A DNA stretch of 41,249 nt from an uncultured cyanobacterium (GTDB taxonomy: Bacteria > Cyanobacteriota > Vampirovibrionia > Vampirovibrionales > JAGQHJ01): contig CALAJO010000026.1 of the NCBI GenBank assembly GCA_937922745.1, positions 1 to 41,249 on the forward strand, written 5' to 3'. Position 1 is the first letter of the stretch. Every line of letters starts with the position of its first letter. Both the position numbers and the translations under genes were made by a program. Under the pieces are notes generated by a model. That model saw only the letters and a list, made by a program, of their open reading frames with translations, was not told the DNA's origin and made no database searches. Of the stretch, positions 18,778-28,699 are shown piece after piece.

Positions 18778-19362
18778 GTGAAAAAACAACACCTTGCGGC
18801 GCTCATCATACCCATGGCGTTATCGTTCCAGTTGGCCATGACGGCAGAAGCGCAGACCAATATTACAACCGGGTCCAATAGCGTCTCAGCTGACGCCGGA
18901 ACCAATATTACCGCCGGAAGCACAAATATCCAGACCGAATCGAATATCACAATGGGCGGTTATACCGGCGTTCAAGGCAAGCGCTTCCTAGGAGACAGCG
19001 AAGTGTATGTCCCCAATAGGGGCATGGCCGAATCCTTTATTGGCCAGGACTTTACCAACCAGAACCTGTCCCGCTCACAGTTTCGCGGCTCCAACCTGGC
19101 AGGGGCCCGCTTCCACCAGGCCATTCTCACGGAGTCCAATTTCCGCAATGCGGATCTGTCCAATGCAGACTTCTCCAGGGCCCACTTGATGGGAAGTGAC
19201 ATGCGTCGCGCCAACCTTTCCGGCGCGGATTTGCGGGGCGCGGACTTGCGGGATGTCCGCCTGAACGGCGCCATCTTTAACGGGGCCCGGTACAACGCCC
19301 ACACCATGTTCCCGCTGTCCTTCGTTCCCCAGCGGCACGGCATGGTTGAAGTTTCCGAGTAA
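18778..19362 (+). CDS. secreted pentapeptide-repeat protein
   Basis: GTG start after AAGGAGA; signal peptide ending AEA; FTNQNLSRSQFRGSNLAGARFHQAILTESNFRNADLSNADFSRAHLMGSDMRRANLSGADLRGADLRD. Confidence 0.9.
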   Translation: MKKQHLAALIIPMALSFQLAMTAEAQTNITTGSNSVSADAGTNITAGSTNIQTESNITMGGYTGVQGKRFLGDSEVYVPNRGMAESFIGQDFTNQNLSRSQFRGSNLAGARFHQAILTESNFRNADLSNADFSRAHLMGSDMRRANLSGADLRGADLRDVRLNGAIFNGARYNAHTMFPLSFVPQRHGMVEVSE

Positions 19363-19389
19363 TTCTCATCTCTAATTGCTTTTTCATTT

Positions 19390-19421
19390 CGCATGGTGAC
19401 TACGCCCATGCGATTTTTTTT
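19390..19421 (+). terminator. Rho-independent terminator after pentapeptide-repeat gene
   Basis: CGCATGG-TGACTACGC-CCATGCG followed by ATTTTTTTT. Confidence 0.8.
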
Positions 19422-19437
19422 GCCCCCAAATGAAGCG

Positions 19438-19905
19438 TTACTTGGCAGCCTCCTGAATTTGGGCAATATCCAGCTTCTTCATCCCCAGTATGGCCTGCAT
19501 CACCTTGGCGCCTTTTTCCGGGTCATCGGTCAGTTCATTTAAGATGGCAGGCACGATCTGCCAGGACACGCCATATTTATCCTTCAACCAACCACACTGC
19601 ACTTCCTGGCCGCCATCCGCAGTCAACTTTTCCCATAGGTCATCAATTTCCGCTTGCGTGTCACACGGCACCACAAAGGAGATGGCTTCGTTGAACTGGA
19701 AAAGCGGGCCGCCATTCAGCGCCGTAAAATCCTGCCCGTTAAGGTTAAAGGAAACCGACATGACCGTGCCCTTGGCCATGCCTTGCCAATCTTCCATATA
19801 GTACGTGATTTTACCCATCCTGGAATTTTTGAATACGGAGACATAAAACCGCGCAGCCGCTTCGGCCTGGGTATCAAACCATAAGAATGGGGTAATCGGC
19901 TTCAT
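19438..19905 (-). CDS. VOC superfamily / PhnB-like protein (3-demethylubiquinone-9 3-methyltransferase-like)
   Basis: PITPFLWFDTQAEAAARFYVSVFKNSRMGKITYY ... GQDFTALNGGPLFQFNEAISFVVPCDTQAEIDDLWEKL ... CGWLKDKYGVSWQIVP. Confidence 0.93.
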   Translation of the reverse strand: MKPITPFLWFDTQAEAAARFYVSVFKNSRMGKITYYMEDWQGMAKGTVMSVSFNLNGQDFTALNGGPLFQFNEAISFVVPCDTQAEIDDLWEKLTADGGQEVQCGWLKDKYGVSWQIVPAILNELTDDPEKGAKVMQAILGMKKLDIAQIQEAAK

Positions 19906-19932
19906 GGGTTTTTCCTCGTTTCTTTTGAAATT

Positions 19933-20352
19933 CTACTTGCGTAAAAGCCAGCCGAGGAGTGTGCCGAATATCGCGCCACGGATAGGAGACGAAAGAAGAT
20001 TATCAGCAGCAATTTTGGTGAGGGTTTTATCGCGAGCGAATAATCCCACTAGCAAAAATCCTGTTAAAGATATCACCCCATTTATTAAGGCACCTAGCAC
20101 AGCCGCTTTTGGTAAGGAAATGGATGGCTTATTGTCTGGCTTTTCCACCAAAGTAGGTGCCTTTTGCAATTGTTGTGCCTGCTGGCTAAGCTGGGCCTGT
20201 AATTGGTTGATGCGGTTTGCCAGACTTAAAATAACGGCCTTGTTTGCAACCGGCTGATCCATATAAAAATAGTTGATTGTCGGCGGTAGGGCTTGCTGGG
20301 GCCTTGGAGGCCAATTCTGCATCATGAGCGGCGTTTGAGGCGGAATCATCAT
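19933..20352 (-). CDS. hypothetical membrane-associated protein
   Basis: ORF; likely start MMIPPQTPLMMQNW; coiled-coil then ALINGVISLTGFLLVGLFA hydrophobic segment. Confidence 0.6.
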   Translation of the reverse strand: MMIPPQTPLMMQNWPPRPQQALPPTINYFYMDQPVANKAVILSLANRINQLQAQLSQQAQQLQKAPTLVEKPDNKPSISLPKAAVLGALINGVISLTGFLLVGLFARDKTLTKIAADNLLSSPIRGAIFGTLLGWLLRK

Positions 20353-20421
20353 CTTTGGGATAACCCTTTTACTTGTGTAAGCGATTTTATACCATAACAA
20401 GGCAAAGGTTAGAATGGTCTC

Positions 20422-20455
20422 AAAAAAAGCTCCCGCAATCAAAGCGGGAGCTTCT
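20422..20455 (-). terminator. Rho-independent terminator downstream of the ALDH operon
   Basis: minus strand GAAGCTCCCGC-TTTGATT-GCGGGAGC-TTTTTTT. Confidence 0.85.
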
Positions 20456-20506
20456 CGTTCAGGCTCGGTTACGAACGACAAACCGGACTTTATGATACTT
20501 GGCCAG

Positions 20507-22027
20507 TCAGGATTTGACCAGGTTACCGGGTTTAACCACCGTGTCGTACCAGAATTTCTTTTCGCGGCTGCCCAGCTCATCCACGTGGATGTGCTTGATC
20601 TCCGTGTACTCGTGCAGGCTCTCCGGCCCCAATTCGCGGCCCAGGCCAGATTGCTTGTAGCCACCAAAGGGCGCGCGTTCACTCACCAGGTGGTACTCGT
20701 TGATCCAGACCGTGCCGGTACGCAATTGCTTGGCCATATTCACCGCGCGATCGGTATCCCGGCTCCACACGGCCCCGGCCAGGCCGTACATGGATTCGTT
20801 GGCAATGCGCACGGCATCCGCTTCAGTCTTGTAGGTGATGACGCTGAGTACAGGGCCAAAGATCTCTTCCTGGGCAATCGTCATACTGTTATCCACATCG
20901 CCGAAGATGGTGGGCTCCACGAAAAAGCCGTTTTCGGTTTCCGCGCCGGTGGGGCGCCCGCCACCAACAAGGACTTTTGCGCCTTCGGCCTTGCCCTTGT
21001 CGATATATCCCAGCACGCGCTCTTGCTGTTTCTTGGAAACCAGCGGCCCCATATCGGTGCCCTTGTCCATCGGATCCCCCAGGCGAATCTGACGGGCTTT
21101 TTCCACCAACCGTTCCAGGTATTCATCTTTCTTCGATTCGGGAAGCAGCAACCGGGTACCGGCGGTGCAGCACTGCCCGGCATGGAAGAACGCGCCATAC
21201 AGCGATCCGTCAATCGCAATCTCCGGGTCGGCATCCTCCAGGATGATGTTGGCGGATTTGCCGCCGCACTCCAGGGTGACCCGTTTCATGCCGGCTGATG
21301 CATCGCACATAATCTTGCGCCCGATTTCGGTTGAGCCGGTAAAGGCAATCTTGTCAACATCGGGGTGGTTGACCAGCGGCGCGCCGGCTTCCTCGCCAAA
21401 CCCGGTCACGATATTGACGACTCCGGGGGGAATCCCGATCTCGGCAATCATTTTTGCCAGCTCCATCGCAGAGACTGGCGTTTCCTCCGCAGGCTTCAAC
21501 ACCAGGGTACAGCCTGCGGCCAGCGCGGGCCCGAGTTTCCAAATGGCCATCATCAGCGGGAAATTCCACGGGATAATCTGTCCGCACACGCCAATCGGCT
21601 CACGCACGGTGTAGTTGTTGCTCACACCCGGCTTGGACAAGTCTTCCAGTTGGCGCTCCATAGTGCGCGACGCCAGTTTGCTAAAGTATTTCAACTGGTT
21701 GGAAGATAACCACAAGTCCCCCTGCACCTTACGGATGGTGGAGCCGGAATCCGCCACTTCCAACGGGAGCAAAGCCTTGGAAGAGTCGCTGATTTTTTCG
21801 CCCAGGGCGCGGATGTATTGCCCGCGCTCCTCACCGGACATGCGGGGCCACGGCCCTTCGTCAAAGGCCACTCTGGCCGCTTGCACCGCCTTGTGGATAT
21901 CCGCCTTGCCGCCGCGGGCGAACCGGGCAATCGATTCCCCGTTGTAAGGGTTGATACTTTCAAACGTCTCGCCGGATTCCGCCGGGACAAACTGACCATT
22001 GATAAACAGGTTATAGGTTTGTGTCAT
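20507..22027 (-). CDS. NAD(P)-dependent aldehyde dehydrogenase
   Basis: PWNFPLMMAIWKLGPALAAGCTLVLKPAEETP, VTLECGGKSANIILEDAD, FFHAGQCCTAGTRLL, EEIFGPV motifs. Confidence 0.95.
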   Translation of the reverse strand: MTQTYNLFINGQFVPAESGETFESINPYNGESIARFARGGKADIHKAVQAARVAFDEGPWPRMSGEERGQYIRALGEKISDSSKALLPLEVADSGSTIRKVQGDLWLSSNQLKYFSKLASRTMERQLEDLSKPGVSNNYTVREPIGVCGQIIPWNFPLMMAIWKLGPALAAGCTLVLKPAEETPVSAMELAKMIAEIGIPPGVVNIVTGFGEEAGAPLVNHPDVDKIAFTGSTEIGRKIMCDASAGMKRVTLECGGKSANIILEDADPEIAIDGSLYGAFFHAGQCCTAGTRLLLPESKKDEYLERLVEKARQIRLGDPMDKGTDMGPLVSKKQQERVLGYIDKGKAEGAKVLVGGGRPTGAETENGFFVEPTIFGDVDNSMTIAQEEIFGPVLSVITYKTEADAVRIANESMYGLAGAVWSRDTDRAVNMAKQLRTGTVWINEYHLVSERAPFGGYKQSGLGRELGPESLHEYTEIKHIHVDELGSREKKFWYDTVVKPGNLVKS

Positions 22028-22070
22028 CGGTCATCCTCCTTAACTTGATGAAACCAATACGAAATGCGTT

Positions 22071-22712
22071 TTACACATGCGGGTGCAGGGCAAAATAGGT
22101 CAGCAGTTGGGTCAACCCAACCACCACGGCGATAATGATCAGCGGAAACAGACTCACGAGCAAGGCTTTTCGAAAGCTCACCTCGCCTAAAGTACGATAA
22201 GCCGTGATAAAGAGCCGGAAATTCAGAATAATCGCCCCGAGTTGCAGCCCCAAAAGCAGGCCTTGCAAAACCGCCGGCGCCAGCGGCAATAAATGCAAGG
22301 GGATCGCGACCAGGAACATCAGGGCAAAGTATAGCGTCCCCAAGCCAGCCACACCGATGACCTTGACCGCTGGAACCGTTAAGTTTAAATACCAACTGCC
22401 GAATTTAGACAACGCGCCCCAGGCAATGGTCATCATGGGAATTACCAGCAGCATGCCGCCAAAGAAAAAGAAAAACCGGATAACCATTTGCCACGCGACC
22501 TGGGCTTGCAGCGCCGGGAAACTGAGAACCGACGTGATGGCAAAAAACAGCGCCGAAAACAGGATAAACACCATCGCCTTTAACAGAATATCGGGATGCT
22601 GCAGCTCATCGCGGTGATAACGCGCCATCACCACGCCGGGTTGAACGACCAATTCGCGGATTGCCTGGGCCAAGGGCCACCGGGTTGCCGTATTGGAGGG
22701 AATGGCGTTCAT
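22071..22712 (-). CDS. Yip1-like multi-pass membrane protein
   Basis: ATG at 22712 overlaps the upstream thiolase stop (ATGA); about 5 TM segments; Yip1 resemblance is tentative. Confidence 0.65.
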   Translation of the reverse strand: MNAIPSNTATRWPLAQAIRELVVQPGVVMARYHRDELQHPDILLKAMVFILFSALFFAITSVLSFPALQAQVAWQMVIRFFFFFGGMLLVIPMMTIAWGALSKFGSWYLNLTVPAVKVIGVAGLGTLYFALMFLVAIPLHLLPLAPAVLQGLLLGLQLGAIILNFRLFITAYRTLGEVSFRKALLVSLFPLIIIAVVVGLTQLLTYFALHPHV

Positions 22713-23938
22713 CAGGAACCCACCTTTTCGATAATCGTGGCAATACCCTGCCCAACCCCAATACACATGGTAGCCAGCCCGTACCGCATGCCGGGTTCCC
22801 GTTTCATTTCATGCACCAGCGCGGTCAGGATACGCGCGCCACTGCATCCCAACGGATGGCCCAGCGCGATGGCGCCGCCATTGGGATTGATTTTCTCAGC
22901 CGGCAAACCTAAATCGCGGATGCAGGCAATGCTTTGCGCCGCGAATGCTTCGTTCAGTTCAATGCAATCCAGCTGATCCACGGTTAACCCCGCCCGTTGC
23001 AGTGCCTTTTGTGTCGCAGGAACCGGGCCAATCCCCATGCAGGCGGGATCCACGCCCGCCACCGCAGTGGATTTGAATCGGGCCAGCGGTTGCAGGCCAA
23101 GCCGAGAAGCCTTGTCCTCATGCATCAGCAAAAGCGCGCATGCGCCGTCATTAATCCCGGAGCTGTTCCCGGCCGTTACCGTACCGCCCTGGCGAAAGGC
23201 CGGTTTCAAGGTGGCCAGCTTCTCCAGCGTCGTTTCCGGCTTGGGATGCTCATCGACGGAGAGGGTGATCGCTTCTCCCTTCCGCTGCGGAATAACCACA
23301 GGGACAATTTCATCGGCAAACTTTCCGGCTTCCAGCGCCGCCTTGTATTTCTGCTGGCTCTGCCAGGCAAACGCGTCCTGCTCCTCACGCGTCAGGTTGT
23401 AGCGCTCTGCAACGTTCTCCGCGGTTTCCCCCATTGCATATGGGTAATACATCTCCGCCAGTTTGGGGTTCGTAAACCGCCATCCCAGCGTCGTATCATA
23501 CACTGTTTGATCCCCTCTGGGAAACGCCGCGTCCGGCTTCGCCATGACCAGCGGGGCACGGCTCATGCTTTCGACGCCGCCGGCAATGAAGATATCTCCC
23601 TGGCCCAGCGCAATGGCCTGGGCTGCCTGGTTCACCGCCATCAAGCCGGAACCGCAGAGCCGGTTGACCGTGCCACCGGATACCGACACCGGCAGCTTGG
23701 CGAGCAAGGCCGCCATCCGGGCGACATTGCGGTTGTCTTCGCCCGCCTGGTTGGCGCAGCCCACCAGCACGTCCTCAATTTCATCCGGAGAAAGCGCCGG
23801 GTTCCGATCCAGAATGGCCCGAATCACCAGCGCCATCATATCATCCGGCCGAACCGAACTCAGTCCGCCAGCGTAGCGGCCAATGGGCGTGCGCACGGCG
23901 TCAACTATCACAACGGGTTCCAGTAAGGATGATTTCAT
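22712..23938 (-). CDS. acetyl-CoA C-acyltransferase (thiolase; beta-ketoadipyl-CoA thiolase-like)
   Basis: [70 protein letters not shown]. Confidence 0.94.
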   Translation of the reverse strand: MKSSLLEPVVIVDAVRTPIGRYAGGLSSVRPDDMMALVIRAILDRNPALSPDEIEDVLVGCANQAGEDNRNVARMAALLAKLPVSVSGGTVNRLCGSGLMAVNQAAQAIALGQGDIFIAGGVESMSRAPLVMAKPDAAFPRGDQTVYDTTLGWRFTNPKLAEMYYPYAMGETAENVAERYNLTREEQDAFAWQSQQKYKAALEAGKFADEIVPVVIPQRKGEAITLSVDEHPKPETTLEKLATLKPAFRQGGTVTAGNSSGINDGACALLLMHEDKASRLGLQPLARFKSTAVAGVDPACMGIGPVPATQKALQRAGLTVDQLDCIELNEAFAAQSIACIRDLGLPAEKINPNGGAIALGHPLGCSGARILTALVHEMKREPGMRYGLATMCIGVGQGIATIIEKVGS

Positions 23939-24744
23939 GAGTGGCTTTCTACCTGTATCTTGTCCAGCATTGCGGTGGCTTCGGCAATCGGCGCAGCGGA
24001 GGGCTCATATGTATAAAATCCCTGCCCCGACGCTTTTCCGATTTGTCCGGCCATGGCCATTTTTTGCAGCAGCAGACAGGGCCGATATCGCGCCTCCCTA
24101 TAAGCGTGCCACAAATCGTCCAAAATGCCGACGACTGTATTAATCCCGATCTGATCCGCCCACTCCAGCGGGCCTAACGGATAGTTGGTGCCAAGCTTCA
24201 TCGCCGTATCAATATCCTCCGCAGACGCCACGCCTTCCTGTAGGGCAAATGCCGCTTCGTTGGCGAGCATGGCGTAAATCCGGGGAACAATCAGACCGGG
24301 TGTGTCTTTTACCCACTCCGTTTGCCATCCCATTTGGAGCAAGAGGGCTTTCGCCGCTTCCTGCACATGAACGGTGCATTGCAACGGCGCTGCCAGTGTG
24401 AGAATGGATGTAGCAGCGGAGCGATGCAGCCCAACGGGAGAGAATCCCACAACACGGCAGCCATTCTTAAAGTTGGCGGCAATCCGAGTGACCATGCACT
24501 CGTGTGAAGCCGTAAAGATGATGGCATCCTCAGGGAACGCAGTTTCATGCACTTCCCAGAAGGCTTTTTTCCGGTTCAGAGGCAGCCATTCGAATACGGC
24601 ATGGGCTTGCTGGCACGCCTCATTATCCAGTTGGCTTGCATCCGCTGCGAGCTGAACATGGAACCCGGCGACCTCTGCGGTTTTTGCCCAATTTGAAATC
24701 AATTGGGTTTGATTGGAAATGAAAATCAGCTGCTTATTGCTCAT
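23935..24744 (-). CDS. 3-hydroxyacyl-CoA dehydrogenase-like protein with degenerate N-terminal nucleotide-binding motif
   Basis: C-terminal [56 protein letters not shown]...GQGFYTYE; N-term [13 protein letters not shown] lacks GxGxxG; start at internal ATG 24744. Confidence 0.8.
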   Translation of the reverse strand: MSNKQLIFISNQTQLISNWAKTAEVAGFHVQLAADASQLDNEACQQAHAVFEWLPLNRKKAFWEVHETAFPEDAIIFTASHECMVTRIAANFKNGCRVVGFSPVGLHRSAATSILTLAAPLQCTVHVQEAAKALLLQMGWQTEWVKDTPGLIVPRIYAMLANEAAFALQEGVASAEDIDTAMKLGTNYPLGPLEWADQIGINTVVGILDDLWHAYREARYRPCLLLQKMAMAGQIGKASGQGFYTYEPSAAPIAEATAMLDKIQVESHS

Positions 24745-25600
24745 ACGTATAGAATCCCTTGCCGGATTTCCGGCCCAGATAACCGGCCTCCACCATCTGG
24801 CGCTGTAGCGGGTGCGGCTTGAAGCGGCTCTCCTGAAAAAAGGCGTTATAAACCGACTGGGATACGGCATAATTCACATCAATGCCAATCAGATCCATCA
24901 GCTCGAACGGGCCCATCGCAAAGCCGCCCTCATCGCGCATAATCCGGTCAATGGTGCCCACATCGGCCACGCCCTCCTCAAGTAACCGGATGGCTTCCGT
25001 GTAAAACGAACGTGCAACCCGGTTTACAATAAACCCAGGCGTATCCTTGGCCACCACCGAGGTCTTTCCGAGGGACTCTGCAAAGGCGCGAAGGCGCTCA
25101 ATGGTTTCTTCCGATGTTTCCTTGCCGCGCACCACCTCAACCAGCTTCATCAGCGGCGCCGGGTTAAAGAAGTGCAACCCGGCCACCGTCTGGGGCCGAT
25201 GCGTGACGCCGCCCAGCGCAGTAATGGACAGTGACGAGGTATTGCTGGCCAGGATGGTTTCCGCCGGGCAAACCTCATCCAGCTTTTGAAACAGGCTGCG
25301 CTTCAGTTCCATGTCCTCCGGAACCGCTTCAATAACCAGATCCAGGTTCTCACCGAGTTCGTAAATATTAGTCGTCGTCTGAAGCGTGCGGTTCAGTTTT
25401 TCCAGCGAGCCCGCAGGCAACTTGCGGCGCTCAACAGCACGGCTAACAGTTGAAAACAGCTTCTCAACCGCCTGCTCCAGCACCTCGGTATTCACATCGT
25501 AAAGGACGGTTTGGTACCCGGCCAGGGCAACCACCTGGGCGATCCCCAGGCCCATGGTGCCCGCGCCGATGATACCGACGCTGCTAGCTGGCTTTTTCAT
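24734..25600 (-). CDS. 3-hydroxyacyl-CoA / 3-hydroxybutyryl-CoA dehydrogenase
   Basis: VGIIGAGTMGLGIAQVVALAGY, ASNTSSLSITALG, HFFNPAPLMKLVEVV, DTPGFIVNRVAR; start at internal ATG 25600. Confidence 0.93.
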   Translation of the reverse strand: MKKPASSVGIIGAGTMGLGIAQVVALAGYQTVLYDVNTEVLEQAVEKLFSTVSRAVERRKLPAGSLEKLNRTLQTTTNIYELGENLDLVIEAVPEDMELKRSLFQKLDEVCPAETILASNTSSLSITALGGVTHRPQTVAGLHFFNPAPLMKLVEVVRGKETSEETIERLRAFAESLGKTSVVAKDTPGFIVNRVARSFYTEAIRLLEEGVADVGTIDRIMRDEGGFAMGPFELMDLIGIDVNYAVSQSVYNAFFQESRFKPHPLQRQMVEAGYLGRKSGKGFYTYEQ

Positions 25601-26393
25601 AATCGGGCGTCCATTCCGGCATCCTGAGACCCACCTTGCTAACCTTCTCCTCGATCTCCTGGCGGAAGGACTCCCGGACATCGTTGTTGTCACGCTTCTT
25701 CAGGCCCCACTTACGATATAGTGCGTTCCGCTTGGAACCGGGGCGGCCAAAGATATTCATCGTGCGGTTAAACCACTTGTCCAATGCCTGCTGAACCTCG
25801 TCCCGCGTCGCCGGGTCTTTCGCAAGGCGCTCGACCCATTGATCGCCGTGGTTCACATGCATCATCTCTTCCTTGAAGATCTGGTTGATGGCGCGTGCCC
25901 AGGGGGCGTAGCTGCATTCCAGGGCGTCTTCCAACTGATGCCCCGCGCCGCGATCCATGCAGAAGTTGAACATGATGAAATCTGTCCAGGTTTCAATCGG
26001 GTAATAGAAGATATTGACCCGTTTGTCGGCCTTTAACCTTTCGCTGCCGATATTCTGGTCATCTTCCGTCAGGCGGTAGGCAAAGTCCTGCTGCCGCACC
26101 CGCTCTTCCACATCGATACCCAGTTCTTCCAGGCATTTGTTGATGGCGTAGGCGTGACGGATCTCATCCTTCACAATCTGCGCGACCAGCAGTTTCTCAT
26201 GGATGGTCGGGGCCTTTTCAATCCAGGGGATATAGCCATATGCGCCGGACAGTTCCGAATCAGCCTGCATTTCCAGCAGGTTAATCAAATGGGTTCGATA
26301 CTCTTCCGGCATAGGGTCGTTGGCTTCGATTTTCTCGCCCGCCGCAATCCGCTTTAAAAATTCTTCTTCGCTGATGGTGGTTGCCATTGACAT
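25584..26393 (-). CDS. phenylacetyl-CoA epoxidase subunit A-like (PaaA family, ferritin-like di-iron)
   Basis: Di-iron ligand pattern (ADSELSGAYG, VKDEIRHAYAINKCLEELG, EEMMHVNHGDQWV) and C-term RPGSKRNALYRKWGLKKRDNNDVRESF; GGAGGG SD. Confidence 0.85.
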   Translation of the reverse strand: MSMATTISEEEFLKRIAAGEKIEANDPMPEEYRTHLINLLEMQADSELSGAYGYIPWIEKAPTIHEKLLVAQIVKDEIRHAYAINKCLEELGIDVEERVRQQDFAYRLTEDDQNIGSERLKADKRVNIFYYPIETWTDFIMFNFCMDRGAGHQLEDALECSYAPWARAINQIFKEEMMHVNHGDQWVERLAKDPATRDEVQQALDKWFNRTMNIFGRPGSKRNALYRKWGLKKRDNNDVRESFRQEIEEKVSKVGLRMPEWTPDYEKAS

Positions 26394-26423
26394 CGGTGAT
26401 CCCTCCTGTTGCCTCTGCTAAAC

Positions 26424-27230
26424 TTATTGTCCGGAAAATACCGGGGCCCGCTTTTCGGTAAACGCGGAAACACCCTCCTTAAAATCTTTCGTCCGGCCCG
26501 CAATTTCCTGAAGGTCGGCCTCGTAATTCAAGTATGCCTCAATATCGGTATCCATGGCTTTGTTCACGGCCCGCTTCAGCAACCCAAACGCCTTGGTGGG
26601 CCCTTCCGCCAGCGATGTGCAAAATGCCATCGCCTCCGCCATCAAACTGTCCGACGGGCAAAGCCGGTTAACCAGGCCAATGGAGAGTGCTTCCGCCGCA
26701 TCCACCTTGCGCCCGGTCATCATCAGATCCATGGCGCGGCCCAACCCCACCAGGCGCGGCAGCATAAAGCAAGCCCCGGAATCCGGGATGAGCCCGACCT
26801 TAATAAACGCCTGGATAAAGCTGGCTTCTTCCACGGCAAAGCGATAATCGCAGGCAAAGGCGATGCTTGCGCCCGCGCCGGCGGCGACGCCGTTAATGGC
26901 ACAGACCACGGGCTTCTCAATGGTTCGGAGCTTGAGGATAATCGGCATGTAACGCTTACGGATGGAGTCCCCAAGGTGCGGCGCCGTGCCGTTTGACTGG
27001 GACACGCTGCGGCTTTGCAGATCCTGGCCGGCGCAAAATCCCCGCCCTGCCCCAGTGAGCAAAATAGCCCGGACATTTTTATCCTTCTCCGCTTGTTTCA
27101 GCGCCTCAATCAGTTCAAAGCTCAGGTCATCATCAAAGGAATTGAGCTTGTCAGGCCGGTTCAGGGTGAGGACGAGGACGCCATTGGCCTCCAACTGGTA
27201 AATCAGTTTTTCATAGTTCTTATTTGCCAC
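26424..27230 (-). CDS. enoyl-CoA hydratase/isomerase, PaaG-like
   Basis: GRGFCAGQDLQSR, CAINGVAAGAGASIAFACDYRFA, KVGLIPDSGACFMLPRLVG. Confidence 0.9.
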   Translation of the reverse strand: MANKNYEKLIYQLEANGVLVLTLNRPDKLNSFDDDLSFELIEALKQAEKDKNVRAILLTGAGRGFCAGQDLQSRSVSQSNGTAPHLGDSIRKRYMPIILKLRTIEKPVVCAINGVAAGAGASIAFACDYRFAVEEASFIQAFIKVGLIPDSGACFMLPRLVGLGRAMDLMMTGRKVDAAEALSIGLVNRLCPSDSLMAEAMAFCTSLAEGPTKAFGLLKRAVNKAMDTDIEAYLNYEADLQEIAGRTKDFKEGVSAFTEKRAPVFSGQ

Positions 27231-27240
27231 AGTGACCTCC

Positions 27241-28053
27241 TTATCGGCCTTGGAACTGCGGCTTGCGTTTTTCCAGAAACGCGTTCATGCCTTCCTGCTT
27301 GTCTTCCGAAGCGAACAGGAGGTAGAAGGCTTTCCGCTCGAAATCCAAGCCCCCTTCAATCGTGGTGTCAAACGATTTCAGGATGGATTCCTTGGCCAAC
27401 CGAATTGCAATCGGCGGCTTGGCGGCAATCTCCTTTGCCAGGGCCTTAGCTTCTTCCAGGTAAAGCTCCACCGGGGCGACCTTGTTGATTAACCCGCATT
27501 GGAGGGCTTCTTCTGCCGTCACCATACGTCCGGTCAGAATGATTTCCATGGCCTTGGCCTTGCCAACCGCCCGCGTCAGTCGCTGAGTGCCGCCTGCACC
27601 GGGAATCACCCCGATATTGACTTCCGGTTGCCCGAATTTTGCTGTTTCTGAAGCCACGATCATGTCGCAAGTCATCGCCAGTTCGCAGCCGCCGCCCAAC
27701 GCGTATCCGCTCACAGCGGCAATGATGGGCTTATGGATCTTGCGGATCCGATCCCAGCGGGCAAACTGATCCAGCAGGAGCATTTCCATCGTCGTTGCCT
27801 TTGCCATCTGCTCGATATCCGCGCCGGCGGCAAACGCTTTTTCGTTTCCTGTAATGATAATGCAGCGCACATCGTCGCTTTTGTCCATCCAGTCCAGGCA
27901 ATCCACCAGCTCAATCATCAGCGGGATGCTGATGGCGTTGAGTTTATCCGGGCGGTTGAGCTGGATGACGCCCACCTGTTCGTCAACCGTGGCAATAATA
28001 AACTGGAATGCCGATAAATCCATTTGGGGTTGCATGGCCGCCGAGCTGCTCAT
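27241..28053 (-). CDS. enoyl-CoA hydratase, PaaF/crotonase-type
   Basis: KAFAAGADIEQMAKA, AVSGYALGGGCELAMTCDMIVAS, PEVNIGVIPGAGGTQRLTRAVG; start at ATG 28053 after GGAGGG. Confidence 0.93.
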   Translation of the reverse strand: MSSSAAMQPQMDLSAFQFIIATVDEQVGVIQLNRPDKLNAISIPLMIELVDCLDWMDKSDDVRCIIITGNEKAFAAGADIEQMAKATTMEMLLLDQFARWDRIRKIHKPIIAAVSGYALGGGCELAMTCDMIVASETAKFGQPEVNIGVIPGAGGTQRLTRAVGKAKAMEIILTGRMVTAEEALQCGLINKVAPVELYLEEAKALAKEIAAKPPIAIRLAKESILKSFDTTIEGGLDFERKAFYLLFASEDKQEGMNAFLEKRKPQFQGR

Positions 28054-28109
28054 GAAAATCCCTCCCTGCACTGACTCTCTCTATGATTTTTCACTGTATC
28101 CGAAACAAA

Positions 28110-28142
28110 ACAAAATCACCAGAACATGCTGGTGATTTTGAG
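28110..28142 (-). terminator. bidirectional-looking terminator hairpin
   Basis: AAAATCACCAG-AACATG-CTGGTGATTTT, T-rich on the minus strand. Confidence 0.75.
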
Positions 28143-28159
28143 AATCCAAATAATTTGGG

Positions 28160-28468
28160 TTATACAGAATGTTTCGCCAAAAATGCTTCAAGCTTTCCCT
28201 GGAAATATTGCTTACTACCTGGGTAAACAGTGCTGTTTCGGCTAAGTTCGTATAAAGCTCGGCCCATTAGTGCATCATTTGGTGCAATAACATAGGTTGA
28301 TTTTCCTTGGCCTGGAATTTGAGCAGGCTCCATTTGAGAAGGTGTCCCTTGGGGCATCTGCCCTTTTATATAAGAAACCACCTCATTCGCAAGCGCATCG
28401 TGCGTGTTGCCTTCCAGCTTGATTGGGCTAAAGCCAAAGCGTGGGCGACTATTTAGGGCGTTTATCAT
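28160..28468 (-). CDS. hypothetical small protein with PRFG N-terminal motif
   Basis: ATG at 28468 after AGGAGAAG; MINALNSRPRFGFSPIKLEGNTHDALANEVV... Confidence 0.65.
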   Translation of the reverse strand: MINALNSRPRFGFSPIKLEGNTHDALANEVVSYIKGQMPQGTPSQMEPAQIPGQGKSTYVIAPNDALMGRALYELSRNSTVYPGSKQYFQGKLEAFLAKHSV

Positions 28469-28633
28469 TTTTCTTCTCCTATGATTCAGACACAACTGAA
28501 TATGTCAGAGGTAACATTCCTGAAGATGGGAAATTGCCTAGCCGGTTGTCGGATTTATAAATCGTTATCCCTGGGAGGAAAGCAATCCCTGTTAGTTGCT
28601 AATTCTGCCATTTTCAGGATTGCCACCAACAGA

Positions 28634-28670
28634 TTCACTGCCTGGCAGAATGAATCGGCCAGGCAGTGAA
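28634..28670. repeat. perfect 13-bp inverted repeat TTCACTGCCTGGC / GCCAGGCAGTGAA
   Basis: Seen directly; 11-nt loop; just 3' of the zinc-ribbon crotonase gene (minus strand). Confidence 0.7.
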
Positions 28671-28699
28671 GCAAATATAGATTAAGGCAAAAGTGGAAG

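Noticed and set aside
20414-21298. 294-aa plus-strand ORF opposite the aldehyde dehydrogenase
   Set aside because: Antisense to conserved ALDH motifs; frame shadow typical of this cluster (also 22997-23926, 30457-30996, 32113-32880).
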